Position numbers and translations under genes: made by a program
Notes under the pieces: generated by a model
The model's database searches: none
The model's input: the letters and a program-made list of their open reading frames with translations, nothing else
Told to the model about the DNA's origin: nothing
DNA from: Streptomyces virginiae
GTDB taxonomy: Bacteria; Actinomycetota; Actinomycetes; Streptomycetales; Streptomycetaceae
Direction: 5' to 3'
DNA length: 64,000 nucleotides
Assembly: GCF_000720455.1 (NCBI RefSeq)
Contig: NZ_JOAK01000002.1
Span: 248,001-312,000 of the forward strand
Part shown: positions 47,453 through 58,198 of the stretch, in pieces
Layout: every line of letters starts with the position of its first letter
Position numbering within the stretch: the first letter of the stretch is position 1

Positions 47453-48595
47453 ATGACCACGCTCCCCCCGCCTCTCGCGATCGGCCCGCACACCGTGCAG
47501 CCCCCGGTGGTGCTCGCGCCCATGGCCGGCATCACCAATGCCCCGTTCCGTACCCTCTGCCGGGAGTTCTCGGGCGGCAAGGGGCTGTTCGTGAGCGAGA
47601 TGATCACGACCCGCGCCCTGGTCGAGCGCAACGAGAAGACCATGCAGCTGATCCACTTCGACGAGACCGAGAAGCCCCGGTCCATTCAGCTGTACGGGGT
47701 GGACCCGGTGACGGTGGGCAAGGCGGTCCGCATGATCGTCGAGGAGGACCGCGCCGACCACATCGACCTCAACTTCGGCTGCCCCGTCCCCAAGGTCACC
47801 CGGAAGGGTGGCGGCTCCGCGCTGCCGTACAAGCGCAACCTGCTGCGCGCGATCCTGCGCGAGGCCGTCGCCGGGGCCGGCGACCTGCCGGTGACCATGA
47901 AGATGCGCAAGGGCATCGACGACGACCACCTCACCTACCTCGACGCCGGCCGCATCGCCGTCGAGGAGGGGGTCACCGCCATCGCCCTGCACGGACGGAC
48001 CACCGCGCAGCACTACGGCGGCACCGCCGACTGGGACGCCATCGCGCGGCTGAAGGAGCACGTGCCGGAGATACCGGTCCTCGGCAACGGCGACATCTGG
48101 TGCGCCGAGGACGCGCTGCGCATGGTCCGCGAGACCGGCTGCGACGGCGTGGTCGTCGGCCGCGGCTGCCTGGGGCGGCCGTGGCTGTTCAACGACCTGG
48201 TGGCGGCCTTCGAGGGGCGGCCGGAGGACTTCCACCGGCCCACGCTGCGCGAGGTCGCCACGACCATGCACCGGCACGCCCAGCTGCTGGGGGAGTGGAT
48301 CGGCGACGAGACGCGCGGCGTGATCGACTTCCGTAAGCACGTCGCCTGGTACCTGAAGGGCTTCTCGGTCGGGTCCGAGATGCGCAAGAAGCTCGCGGTG
48401 ACCTCTTCGCTGGCCGAGTTGGACGCTCATCTGAGCGAGCTCGACTTGGATCAAGCATGGCCGGAGAGTGCCGACGGTCCGCGCGGCCGGACGTCCGGAA
48501 ACAACCGAGTTGTCCTGCCGGACGGCTGGCTGAAGGATCCGTACGACTGCGCGGGCGTGAGCGAGGACGCGGAACTGGACACCTCCGGAGGCTGA
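47453..48595 (+). CDS. dusB: tRNA dihydrouridine synthase (DusB/NifR3 type)
   Basis: A 380-residue FMN TIM-barrel enzyme that reduces uridines in the tRNA D-loop. VVLAPMAGITNAPFRTLCREFSGGKGLFVSEMITTRAL is the family start; the catalytic cysteine is Cys110 in LNFGCPVPKVTRKGGGSAL; ALHGRTTAQHYGGTADWDAI and VVVGRGCLGRPWLF bind FMN. A C-terminal helical tRNA-binding domain follows, with an extra tail (after about 340) seen in actinomycetes. ATG 47453. It ends about 85 bases before a 13-bp terminator hairpin. Confidence 0.95.
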   Translation: MTTLPPPLAIGPHTVQPPVVLAPMAGITNAPFRTLCREFSGGKGLFVSEMITTRALVERNEKTMQLIHFDETEKPRSIQLYGVDPVTVGKAVRMIVEEDRADHIDLNFGCPVPKVTRKGGGSALPYKRNLLRAILREAVAGAGDLPVTMKMRKGIDDDHLTYLDAGRIAVEEGVTAIALHGRTTAQHYGGTADWDAIARLKEHVPEIPVLGNGDIWCAEDALRMVRETGCDGVVVGRGCLGRPWLFNDLVAAFEGRPEDFHRPTLREVATTMHRHAQLLGEWIGDETRGVIDFRKHVAWYLKGFSVGSEMRKKLAVTSSLAELDAHLSELDLDQAWPESADGPRGRTSGNNRVVLPDGWLKDPYDCAGVSEDAELDTSGG

Positions 48596-48680
48596 CAAAT
48601 CGCCCTCCGTGGTGCGTGATATACGCCACGCATGGGAGAGGTTTCGCTCAGATGAGCAGATAAGTCACGGGTAAGACTTT

Positions 48681-48709
48681 CAAAGGGTGGCACTGGGTGC
48701 CACCCTTTG
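48681..48709 (+). terminator. terminator after dusB
   Basis: Perfect 13-bp inverted repeat (48681-48693 and 48697-48709), loop TGG, with the descending arm ending in CCCTTTGTG. Confidence 0.78.
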
Positions 48710-48730
48710 TGCGTTCAATACTTGAACGCA
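48710..48730. promoter_or_regulatory. 21-bp palindrome, candidate operator upstream of ppdK
   Basis: TGCGTTCAA-TAC-TTGAACGCA, a perfect 9-bp inverted repeat around three bases, immediately after the dusB terminator and 230 bases before ppdK. It is too short-looped for a typical terminator and sits at the edge of an A+T-richer stretch, so a protein-binding site is likely. The regulator is unknown. Confidence 0.55.
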
Positions 48731-48959
48731 AATGTATCGATGATCGCTCATCCGAGCGTAAACAAGCCTCAGGAGCCCCCTCTCCCTTCGGGATCTGAAC
48801 GCTCTTGGTGTCTTCTGGTTACCCTTGAGTTACTTTCGATCTGCTGGCGCACGGGTGGTTACGGCCGCATGACGGCCAAGTGGACGTACCCAGAAGCCTT
48901 CGATCTGGGTATGTTCCTGGCCGTCAGGGCAGCCACCGAGCCTCGAGGAGTCGAGACCC

Positions 48960-51668
<2,709 letters not shown>

Positions 51669-51698
51669 CCCCGCCGGGCCCCAAGGGCCCCATAGACC

Positions 51699-51753
51699 GC
51701 GCCTGTCCCCGGGTTCCCTGACTGCCCGGGGGCGGGCGCGCCTCAATTTTTTT
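51699..51753 (+). terminator. rho-independent terminator after ppdK
   Basis: 15-bp arms (51699-51713 and 51725-51739) with two G-U pairs, followed by a run of seven T (51747-51753), unusual in this G+C-rich sequence. It starts 30 bases after ppdK. Confidence 0.85.
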
Positions 51754-51777
51754 GTTCAACGAATCTTTACGCCAGCA

Positions 51778-51809
51778 GGCGGTGGACGGATCCCCACCCG
51801 TCCACCGCC
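51778..51809. terminator. second hairpin after ppdK
   Basis: Perfect 12-bp inverted repeat GGCGGTGGACGG / CCGTCCACCGCC (51778-51789 and 51798-51809) with an 8-base loop, 24 bases after the T-run of the first terminator. A tandem terminator, or a remnant of a lost gene. Confidence 0.6.
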
Positions 51810-52054
51810 GCTGTCATTCTGCCGGGCACGTCGGCGCTTCCCAGTGCGACCGACCGCCAGGCCCCGCAAAGCCCCCCACGGCCTTCGCGGAGCGTTTCGG
51901 TCGCACCGGAGTGTGCCCGGCGGAGTACAGGATTTCGGTTGTCACGCCCCTGCCGAAAGGGGTTTCAACTGTGGCCGAAAGGGCGTGGTGACCACGTGTG
52001 ACTGCGTGCATACTCATGGGGCGGGGGGATTGCGGTTGCACAGGTGGGGGTTCG

Positions 52055-53053
52055 GTGCTGCGTATCCATTTCACTGGAGTGGACCTGGCACGCGTACGGA
52101 TGGCAGGGCGTCCCGATGCGTTGTGGGAAACGATTCTCAGCTTTCACCGCTTAAGAGACCGGCGTGACGCCCGGTTGTTCGGTGAATGGCGTACGGAAAC
52201 CCGGAGCAGGTTGAATAGTGAAACACGCACGCTCGGTATGCTCATACCGAGTCGCGGTTATTTCCCCGATTTCCTGACCCCTGTGGAGGGGCAGTACGGG
52301 TGGGACGTGGGGCTCGACGCGCTGCGCGGGATCCGTCCCGAGCGCATGCGCCGCGAGCTCCAGCTGCTGGGCGCCGGAGCGCCCACGACGCCACGGCTGC
52401 GGGACTTCATGGAGGGCGGCACCAAGCAGCTCCCCAGGCTGATGGGCGAGCTGCGCGCCTACCACCGGGCCGCCGTGGAGCCGTACTGGACCCACATACA
52501 GGCCCAGATAGAAGCCGAACGGGCGGCACGCGGCCGCGCGTTGCTCGACGGCGGCGCCGACGAGCTGCTGGCCTCGCTGCCGCCCATGCTGCGCTGGCGG
52601 GCCCCGGTGCTGGAGTGCGACTACCCCGTGGACCGGGACGTACGGCTGCGGGGGCGCGGGCTGCTGCTCCAGCCGTCCTTCTTCTGCCGGCGCACCGCGG
52701 TGACCCTGCACGACCCCGAGCTGCCACCGGTGCTGGTCTACCCGGCCGCCGCGCAGCTGGCCTCCGCGCCGGGCAGCGGCGAGGCGACCCGGCCCGCGGA
52801 GGACCAGCGCCAGCGCACCCTGGGCAAGCTGGTCGGGCACACCCGCTCGGTCGTGCTGCGGGCCATAGGGGACGGCGCCACGACCAGCGAGCTGGCCCGC
52901 CGGGCCGGCGTCTCGCTGGCCTCCGCGAGCCAGCACGCCTGCGTGATGCGCGAGGCGGGCCTGGTCACCACCCTGCGCCGCGGCAACGCGGTCCTGCACA
53001 CCGTGACCCCGCTGGGAGCCGCCCTGCTCAAGGGCGGGGCCGTGGCCTCGTGA
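52055..53053 (+). CDS. ArsR-type winged-helix regulator with DUF5937-like N-terminal domain
   Basis: A 332-residue protein. The start VLRIHFTGVDLARVRMAGRPDALWETILSFHRLRDRR is the actinomycete DUF5937 pattern; the middle (about 70-230) is an alpha/beta sensor-like region. The C-terminal HTH (TRSVVLRAIGDGATTSELARRAGVSLASASQHACVMREAGLVTTLRRGNAVLHTVTPLGAAL) is ArsR-like with a wing. No metal-site cysteines are seen, so it is not a classical metal sensor. GTG 52055 gives the conserved start; the frame extends upstream without conservation. Target unknown. Streptomycetes carry many paralogs of this type. Confidence 0.85.
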   Translation: MLRIHFTGVDLARVRMAGRPDALWETILSFHRLRDRRDARLFGEWRTETRSRLNSETRTLGMLIPSRGYFPDFLTPVEGQYGWDVGLDALRGIRPERMRRELQLLGAGAPTTPRLRDFMEGGTKQLPRLMGELRAYHRAAVEPYWTHIQAQIEAERAARGRALLDGGADELLASLPPMLRWRAPVLECDYPVDRDVRLRGRGLLLQPSFFCRRTAVTLHDPELPPVLVYPAAAQLASAPGSGEATRPAEDQRQRTLGKLVGHTRSVVLRAIGDGATTSELARRAGVSLASASQHACVMREAGLVTTLRRGNAVLHTVTPLGAALLKGGAVAS

Positions 53054-53118
53054 GGTGCGGCCGCACCCCGGCGGGGCGAACCCGTCGGGGTGCGGCCGGT
53101 CGTGCGGGCGCGGCGCCT

Positions 53119-53168
53119 CTTCCCGGGGCTCCGCCCCGGACCCCGCGCCTCGAACGCCGGCGGGGTCA
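53119..53168. repeat. dispersed GC-rich repeat, copy D
   Basis: CCGGGGCTCCGCCCCGGACC, CCGCGCCTCGAACGCCGGCG, GGGTCA. The first part is itself a hairpin (CCGGGGCT/GCCCCGG) and the second the core shared with copies A and E. It spans the end of the PhoX gene, whose stop codon (TCA 53166-53168, minus strand) forms the last bases of the element. It lies between two convergent genes. Confidence 0.75.
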
Positions 53169-54326
53169 GACCCGGAACGGGCCCGTCACCTCGTAGGTGA
53201 TGCCGCCGGAGGAGCTGCCGCTCGTACCGCGCTGGCTGGAGAAGTAGAGGCGGTTGCCGGCGGGCGAGAAGGCCGGGCCGGTGATCTCGGAGGAGGACTG
53301 CCCCGTGATCCGCAGGAAGGGCGCCACCACGTCGTCCGGGGTGATCACGCAGATCTCCATGTTGCCGCCGTCCTCGGCGACGTACAGGTCGCCGTACGAG
53401 GAGCCGGTGACGTTGTCGACGCCCGTCAGCGGGGCGGCGCCGCCGGGTACGAGCGAGTCGTCGTAGGCCAGCTCGTACGTGTTGTTCGTGAGGTTGAGCT
53501 GCCAGACCCGGTTGTCGCCCTTGGTGGTGAACCAGACGGTGTCGTTGGCGTAGTGGCAGCCCTCGCCGCCGTTGAACTTCTTGGAGCCGGAGACCTGGCT
53601 GCGGGTCGCCGTCGGGGAACCGTCCGGGTCCGGGACGTTCTGCCAGGTGAAGGAGCCTGAGGTAGCCGTTCCGGCCTTGAGGACCTGGAGGGTGCCGGCG
53701 GAGAGGTTGCCCCAGGTGGTGGGGATGAACCGGTAGAAGCAGCCGTTCGTCTCGTCCTCCGTCAGGTAGACGACCTGGCGGACCGGGTCCGCTGCGGCCG
53801 CCTCGTGCTTGAAGCGGCCCATCGCCGGGCGCTGGACGGCCGCGTTCACGCCGTACGGGTCGGTCTCGTAGACGTAGCCGAGGCTGACCTCCTCGCAGGA
53901 CAGCCAGGTGTTCCACGGGGTCTTGCCGCCCGCGCAGTTCTGCCGGGTGCCCGAGAGGATCCGGTAGGCGCCGGTGACGGTGCCGGAGGAGTTGAACTTC
54001 ACCGCGCTCGCGCCGCCGGAGGGATCGATCTCCGAATTGGACACGTAGATCCAGCCCGAGCCGTCGGCGAAACACGCACCGCCGTCGGGAGCGCTGTGCC
54101 AGGCGTAGGAGGTGCCGCTGACGGTCTGGCCGGAGCGGGCGATCACCCGGCTGGTGAAACCGCTCGGGAGCATGATGCCGTTGGCATCGGCGGCCCCGAG
54201 CGCCCCGTAGGGACCGGCCCCGGGCTGGGCGGGCGCCGCGTAGGCCGCCCCGTGCATCAACGTGCCGCCGAAAGCGGCGGCCGACGAACCGATCACTGCG
54301 CCGCGCAGGAAGGTACGACGTTCCAC
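53166..54326 (-). CDS. Tat-exported PhoX/DUF839 family protein
   Basis: A 386-residue exported protein. The N-terminus ERRTFLRGAVIGSSAAAFGGTLMHGAAYAAPAQP is a twin-arginine signal (RRTFLRG). The rest matches the PhoX-type DUF839 beta-propeller: GACFADGSGWIYVSNSE, WNTWLSCEEVSLGYVYETDPYG, GRFKHEAAAADPVRQVVYLTEDETNGCFYRF, GGEGCHYANDTVWFTTKGDNRVWQL and SPAGNRLYFSSQRG. PhoX proteins are Ca2+/Fe-dependent phosphatases; the many Glu/Cys ligands look conserved, but catalysis is not proven. GTG 54326 follows AGGAGTGACC; the GTG at 54332 sits inside that site. No PHO box was seen upstream. Confidence 0.88.
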   Translation of the reverse strand: MERRTFLRGAVIGSSAAAFGGTLMHGAAYAAPAQPGAGPYGALGAADANGIMLPSGFTSRVIARSGQTVSGTSYAWHSAPDGGACFADGSGWIYVSNSEIDPSGGASAVKFNSSGTVTGAYRILSGTRQNCAGGKTPWNTWLSCEEVSLGYVYETDPYGVNAAVQRPAMGRFKHEAAAADPVRQVVYLTEDETNGCFYRFIPTTWGNLSAGTLQVLKAGTATSGSFTWQNVPDPDGSPTATRSQVSGSKKFNGGEGCHYANDTVWFTTKGDNRVWQLNLTNNTYELAYDDSLVPGGAAPLTGVDNVTGSSYGDLYVAEDGGNMEICVITPDDVVAPFLRITGQSSSEITGPAFSPAGNRLYFSSQRGTSGSSSGGITYEVTGPFRV

Positions 54327-54897
54327 GGTCACTCCTGTGGGAGGAAGGCCCCGCGGCCGGTCGGACGCGGGGTCGCACGCGTCGAGGAACCTAGAAGACG
54401 CCAGTTGACGTGGCGCCAAATCCTCATTACGCCCGAGCGACCGCTCGGCGTTCAATCCCGCGGCGGGGATTTCCGCGCGCCCGCGGGCTTTCTTTCCCGG
54501 AGGCCTTCGGGAACCCGGCAGCGTCGGCGCGGGGCGGATTCCCGGGGCCGGGTCCGCGTACGGCGGGCGGCGTTCGCACAGCGCCGCGTCCGCGAAGACC
54601 CCCGCGACCCGGCGCCCGCGGTACGGAGCGCCCGGCGGACGGCACCCGCCAGTTCCGGCCTGTCTCGGCGCCCGGGGTTTAGGAGGTGTCATGGGCTCTC
54701 CCGCCCGGTGCTCCGCCCGGTCCGGTCGGCCCGGCCTGCCGGGCCCGGCGGCGCCGCAGTCACACTAACCGCCCTGACCTGGGGTTTCGTCGCTCCGGCG
54801 GAAAGGTTCGGAAAACTTCGCGAGCGGCGATGAGTTTTCCGCGGCCCCGCGGTCTACCTCTTGAAAGCACCACCGAGCAGCAGAGAGAGGGACCTCG
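54327..54897. other. 571-base non-coding region between PhoX and VOC genes
   Basis: Divergent promoter region. An A+T-richer patch at 54395-54430 probably holds the PhoX-side promoter. 54440-54780 is extremely G+C rich without a credible coding frame (open frames on both strands lack starts, family patterns and normal codon bias). Near the VOC gene lies a 9-bp inverted repeat (54809-54817 and 54833-54841). Confidence 0.45.
54809..54841. promoter_or_regulatory. inverted repeat upstream of the VOC gene
   Basis: CGGAAAACT-N15-AGTTTTCCG, perfect 9-bp arms, 57 bases before the VOC start. The A+T-rich arms stand out from the surroundings; an operator or leader hairpin is likely. Confidence 0.45.
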
Positions 54898-55311
54898 ATG
54901 TCCGCGACCATGATCTTCGTCAACCTGCCCGTCAAGGACCTGGACGCCAGCAAGGCCTTCTGGGGCAAGCTGGGCTACTCCTTCAACGCCCAGTTCACCG
55001 ACGAGAACTGCGCCTCCATGGTCATCAGCGACACCATCGTCGCGATGCTCCTCACCGAGGCCCGCTACAAGGACTTCACCCACAAGGAGATCGCGGACGC
55101 CACGAAGACGTCCGAGGTGCTCCTGTGTCTGAGCGCCGAGAGCCGCACCGCGGTCGACGAGCTGGTGGACGGGGCCCTGGCGGCCGGCGCCACCGAACCC
55201 CGTCCGGCCCAGGACCACGGCGTCATGTACGGCCGTGCCTTCGACGACCTCGACGGCCACACCTGGGAGATCATGTGGATGGACCCGGCCGTCGTCCAGA
55301 AGCAGGACTGA
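54898..55311 (+). CDS. VOC family protein (glyoxalase/bleomycin resistance-like)
   Basis: A 137-residue vicinal-oxygen-chelate fold protein with two beta-alpha-beta-beta-beta modules: MIFVNLPVKDLDASKAFWGKLGYSFNAQFTDENCASMVIS and the second half ending YGRAFDDLDGHTWEIMWMDP. Similar small proteins are annotated as lactoylglutathione-lyase-like, but this group lacks clear glyoxalase evidence. ATG 54898 with GAGAGAGGGA upstream. Converges with nirD 31 bases away. Confidence 0.9.
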   Translation: MSATMIFVNLPVKDLDASKAFWGKLGYSFNAQFTDENCASMVISDTIVAMLLTEARYKDFTHKEIADATKTSEVLLCLSAESRTAVDELVDGALAAGATEPRPAQDHGVMYGRAFDDLDGHTWEIMWMDPAVVQKQD

Positions 55312-55342
55312 CCACCGGGCCCACCACGACCACCCCTGGCGG

Positions 55343-55675
55343 TCAGGAGGTCGCGGCGGTCCGCACCGGGTAGGTGAGGACCGCCACCTCCTCGTCGTCC
55401 AGGCAGCGCCCCGTCTCCAGGTCGAAGCGCTGCTTGAGCAGCGGGGAGGCCACGAAGGGCCGGCCCGCCGTGGCCCCCACCAGACCGCGGGAGAGCACCT
55501 GCGCCCCCGTGAAGGGGTCCTGGTTGCCGATGGCGTACGCACGCCCCGCGCGGTCGACGAACACCGCGGCCTGGCTCCCGTCGGGCAGCAGCGCCGCGAC
55601 CCCGCGCCCGGGGATGAGCGCGGACAGCTCGCACACCGTCAGCCAGCCCTGCGCCACTTGCAGTTCCACGGTCAT
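55343..55675 (-). CDS. nirD: nitrite reductase (NADH) small subunit
   Basis: A 110-residue NirD with the Rieske-like fold but without the CXH ligands of true Rieske proteins (AIGNQDPFTGAQVLSRGLVG replaces them), as is normal for NirD. It pairs with NirB for NADH-dependent reduction of nitrite to ammonium. ATG 55675 overlaps the nirB stop by four bases (ATGA). Last gene of the operon. Confidence 0.93.
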   Translation of the reverse strand: MTVELQVAQGWLTVCELSALIPGRGVAALLPDGSQAAVFVDRAGRAYAIGNQDPFTGAQVLSRGLVGATAGRPFVASPLLKQRFDLETGRCLDDEEVAVLTYPVRTAATS

Positions 55676-58197
55676 CGGACGGCACCTCCTATGGTCAGGA
55701 CGGCCAGGTCGGGCTTGACCTGGTCGCGCTCGGGGACGAACTTCACGGTCGGGTCGGGCGCGCCGGGCGCGTTCACGAAGGACACGAACCGGCGCAGCCG
55801 CTCCGGGTCCTGGAGCGTCTCGGCCCACTCGTCCCGGTAGTTGGCCACGTGGTCGGCCATCAGGGACTCCAGCTCCGCGCACAGCCCCAGCGAGTCGTGC
55901 ACGACCACGTCCCGCAGGTGGTCCAGGCCGCCCTCCAGCCGCTCCAGCCAGGTGGAGGTCCGCTCCAGCCGGTCGGCGGTACGGATGTAGAACATCAGGA
56001 ACCGGTCGATCAGCCGGATCAGTTCCGCGTCCGACAGGTCCTGGGCCAGCAGGTCGGCGTGGCGCGGCGTGGCGCCGCCGTTGCCGCCCACGTAGAGGTT
56101 CCAGCCGCTCGCCGTCGCGATGACCCCGAAGTCCTTGCTCTGCGCCTCCGCGCACTCGCGGGCGCAGCCCGACACCGCCGACTTCAGCTTGTGCGGGGCG
56201 CGCAGCCCCCGGTAGCGCAGCTCCAGGTCGATGGCCATCCGCACGCTGTCCTGGACGCCGTAGCGGCACCAGGTCTGCCCCACGCAGGACTTCACCGTCC
56301 GCAGGGCCTTCCCGTAGGCGTGTCCGGACTCGAAGCCGGCGTCGACGAGACGTGCCCAGATCCGCGGGAGCTGGTCCACGCTCGCGCCGAAGAGGTCGAT
56401 CCGCTGACCGCCGGTGATCTTCGTGTAGAGCCCGAAGTCGCGGGCCACCTCGCCGATCACGATCAGCTTGTCGGGGGTGATCTCACCGCCGGGGATGCGC
56501 GGGACGACCGAGTAGGAGCCGTTGCGCTGCATGTTCGCGAGGAAGTGGTCGTTGGTGTCCTGGAGGGCGGCCTGCTCCCCGTCCAGGACGTAGCCGCTCG
56601 CGCCGAGCGTCGCCGCGAGCGAGGCGATGATCGAGCCGACGGCCGGCTTGCAGACCTCGCAGCCGTCGCCGCCGCGGGCCTCGGGGCGGCCGTGGCCGTC
56701 GAGGATCCGCTCGTAGGAGGTCAGCCGACGGGTGCGGACGATCTCGTAGAGCTCGGCGCGGGTGTACGGGAAGCAGCCGCACAGCCCCTTGTCGGCGGCG
56801 GCCGGGAGCAGTTGCCCGATCACCTTGACGCAGGAGCCGCAGCCGGTGCCCGCCTTGGTGCACTTCTTGACCTCGGGGAGGGTGGTGCAGGCGGTGATGG
56901 CCTTCTTCGTGACGTTGTGGCAGGAGCAGATCACCGCGTGGTCCGGGAGGGCGGACGGCCCGAGCGCGACGGGCGCGCCGACGCCCGCGGGCAGGACCAG
57001 CTGCTCGGGGGCGACGGGCGGGATGCTGCCGGTGAGCGGGCGCAGCAGGCCGTAGGAGTCGGCGTCGCCGACCAGGACCCCGCCGAGGAGGACCCCGTCG
57101 GGGGAGACCACCAGCTTCTTGTAGACGCCTGAGCGGGAGTCGGACCAGACGACGTCCAGGCTGTCGGGGGCGGTGCCGTGGGCGTCGCCGAAGGAGGCCA
57201 CGTCCACGCCGAGCAGCTTCAGCTTGGTGGAGAGGTCGGCTCCGGTGAACTCCTTCTCCCGGCCCAGCAGGTCGTCGGCGGCGGTCTCGGCCATCTCGTA
57301 GCCGGGGGCGACCAGGCCGTAGACGCGGCCGTCGACGGCCAGGGCGCACTCGCCGATGGCGTAGACGTGCGGGTCGGAGGTGCGGCAGCGGGCGTCGACG
57401 GCGATACCGCCGCGCTCGCCGACGTCCAGACCGGCCTCGCGGGCCAGCTGGTCGCGGGGGCGGACGCCGGCGGAGAAGACGACGAGGTCGGTGTCGACGG
57501 TGGAGCCGTCGGAGAGCCGCATTCCGCTGACGCGGCCGTCCTCGCCGGTCACGACCTCCTGGGTGCCGACGCCGGTGTGGACGGTGAGGCCCATGGACTC
57601 GATGGTGCGCAGCAGGGCGGCGCCGCCGCCCTCGTCGACCTGGACGGGCATCAGGCGCGGGGCGAATTCGACGATGCGGGTGGCGAGACCGAGTCCCTGG
57701 AGGGCGCCGGCGGCCTCCAGGCCGAGGAGTCCGCCGCCGACGACGGCGCCGGTGGTCTTGTCCTTCGCGTACGCCTCGATGGCGAGGAGGTCCTCGATGG
57801 TGCGGTAGACGAAGCAGCCGGGGGCGTCCTTGCCGGGGACGGGCGGCACGAAGGGGAAGCTGCCGGTGGCCAGGACCAGGACGTCGTACGGGAACACCTG
57901 CCCGGAGCGGGAGGTGACGGTGCGGGCGGCCCGGTCGATGTGCTCGGCCGGGTCGTCGAGGTGGAGGGCGATGCCGTGGTCGACCATGAACCCGGCGGGC
58001 GTCATGGACAGGTCCTCGGGCGTGCTGCCGGAGAAGTACGAGGTCAGGTGCACGCGGTCGTAGGCGGGCCGGGGCTCCTCGCAGAGCACGGTGATCCGGT
58101 GCGTGGCGGTGACCCCGCGCTCGGCGAGCGCTTCGAGGTAGCGCTGGCCGACCATGCCGTGCCCGATGAGCACGATCGTGGGCAAGGGCTCGGTCAT
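55672..58197 (-). CDS. nirB: nitrite reductase (NADH) large subunit
   Basis: An 841-residue assimilatory nitrite reductase. The N-terminal FAD/NAD domains (VLIGHGMVGQRYLEAL, VVGGGLLGLEAAGALQGLG) are followed by a BFD-like [2Fe-2S] region (CSCHNVTKKAITACTTLPEVKKCTKAGTGCGSC) and the sirohaem/[4Fe-4S] ferredoxin-like repeat domain with CVGQTWC (CX5C) and CAREC (CX3C), which bind the coupled cluster. All cofactors' ligands are present. Length is normal. One base separates its start from the upstream flavoprotein stop. Confidence 0.96.
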   Translation of the reverse strand: MTEPLPTIVLIGHGMVGQRYLEALAERGVTATHRITVLCEEPRPAYDRVHLTSYFSGSTPEDLSMTPAGFMVDHGIALHLDDPAEHIDRAARTVTSRSGQVFPYDVLVLATGSFPFVPPVPGKDAPGCFVYRTIEDLLAIEAYAKDKTTGAVVGGGLLGLEAAGALQGLGLATRIVEFAPRLMPVQVDEGGGAALLRTIESMGLTVHTGVGTQEVVTGEDGRVSGMRLSDGSTVDTDLVVFSAGVRPRDQLAREAGLDVGERGGIAVDARCRTSDPHVYAIGECALAVDGRVYGLVAPGYEMAETAADDLLGREKEFTGADLSTKLKLLGVDVASFGDAHGTAPDSLDVVWSDSRSGVYKKLVVSPDGVLLGGVLVGDADSYGLLRPLTGSIPPVAPEQLVLPAGVGAPVALGPSALPDHAVICSCHNVTKKAITACTTLPEVKKCTKAGTGCGSCVKVIGQLLPAAADKGLCGCFPYTRAELYEIVRTRRLTSYERILDGHGRPEARGGDGCEVCKPAVGSIIASLAATLGASGYVLDGEQAALQDTNDHFLANMQRNGSYSVVPRIPGGEITPDKLIVIGEVARDFGLYTKITGGQRIDLFGASVDQLPRIWARLVDAGFESGHAYGKALRTVKSCVGQTWCRYGVQDSVRMAIDLELRYRGLRAPHKLKSAVSGCARECAEAQSKDFGVIATASGWNLYVGGNGGATPRHADLLAQDLSDAELIRLIDRFLMFYIRTADRLERTSTWLERLEGGLDHLRDVVVHDSLGLCAELESLMADHVANYRDEWAETLQDPERLRRFVSFVNAPGAPDPTVKFVPERDQVKPDLAVLTIGGAVR

Positions 58198-58198
58198 G

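Larger units (their letters stand above)
48596..48959. other. 364-base region between dusB and ppdK
   Basis: It holds the dusB terminator (48681-48709), a 21-bp palindrome (48710-48730), an A+T-richer promoter-like zone (48720-48850) and the ppdK leader with GAGGAG before the GTG. No supported coding frame. Confidence 0.5.
51669..52054. other. 386-base region between ppdK and the DUF5937 regulator
   Basis: It holds the ppdK terminator (51699-51753) and a second perfect hairpin (51778-51809). A third, imperfect symmetry (GTCACGCCC at about 51940 and GGGCGTGGTGAC at about 51983) also lies upstream of the regulator and may be its operator. No supported coding frame. Confidence 0.5.

Noticed and set aside
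54327..54430. PHO box upstream of the PhoX gene
   Set aside because: No GTTCACC-type direct repeats at the right spacing were found.
54410..54682. Possible small gene in the PhoX/VOC gap
   Set aside because: Arg/Pro-rich frame without ribosome site, present equally on the opposite strand; composition artefact.
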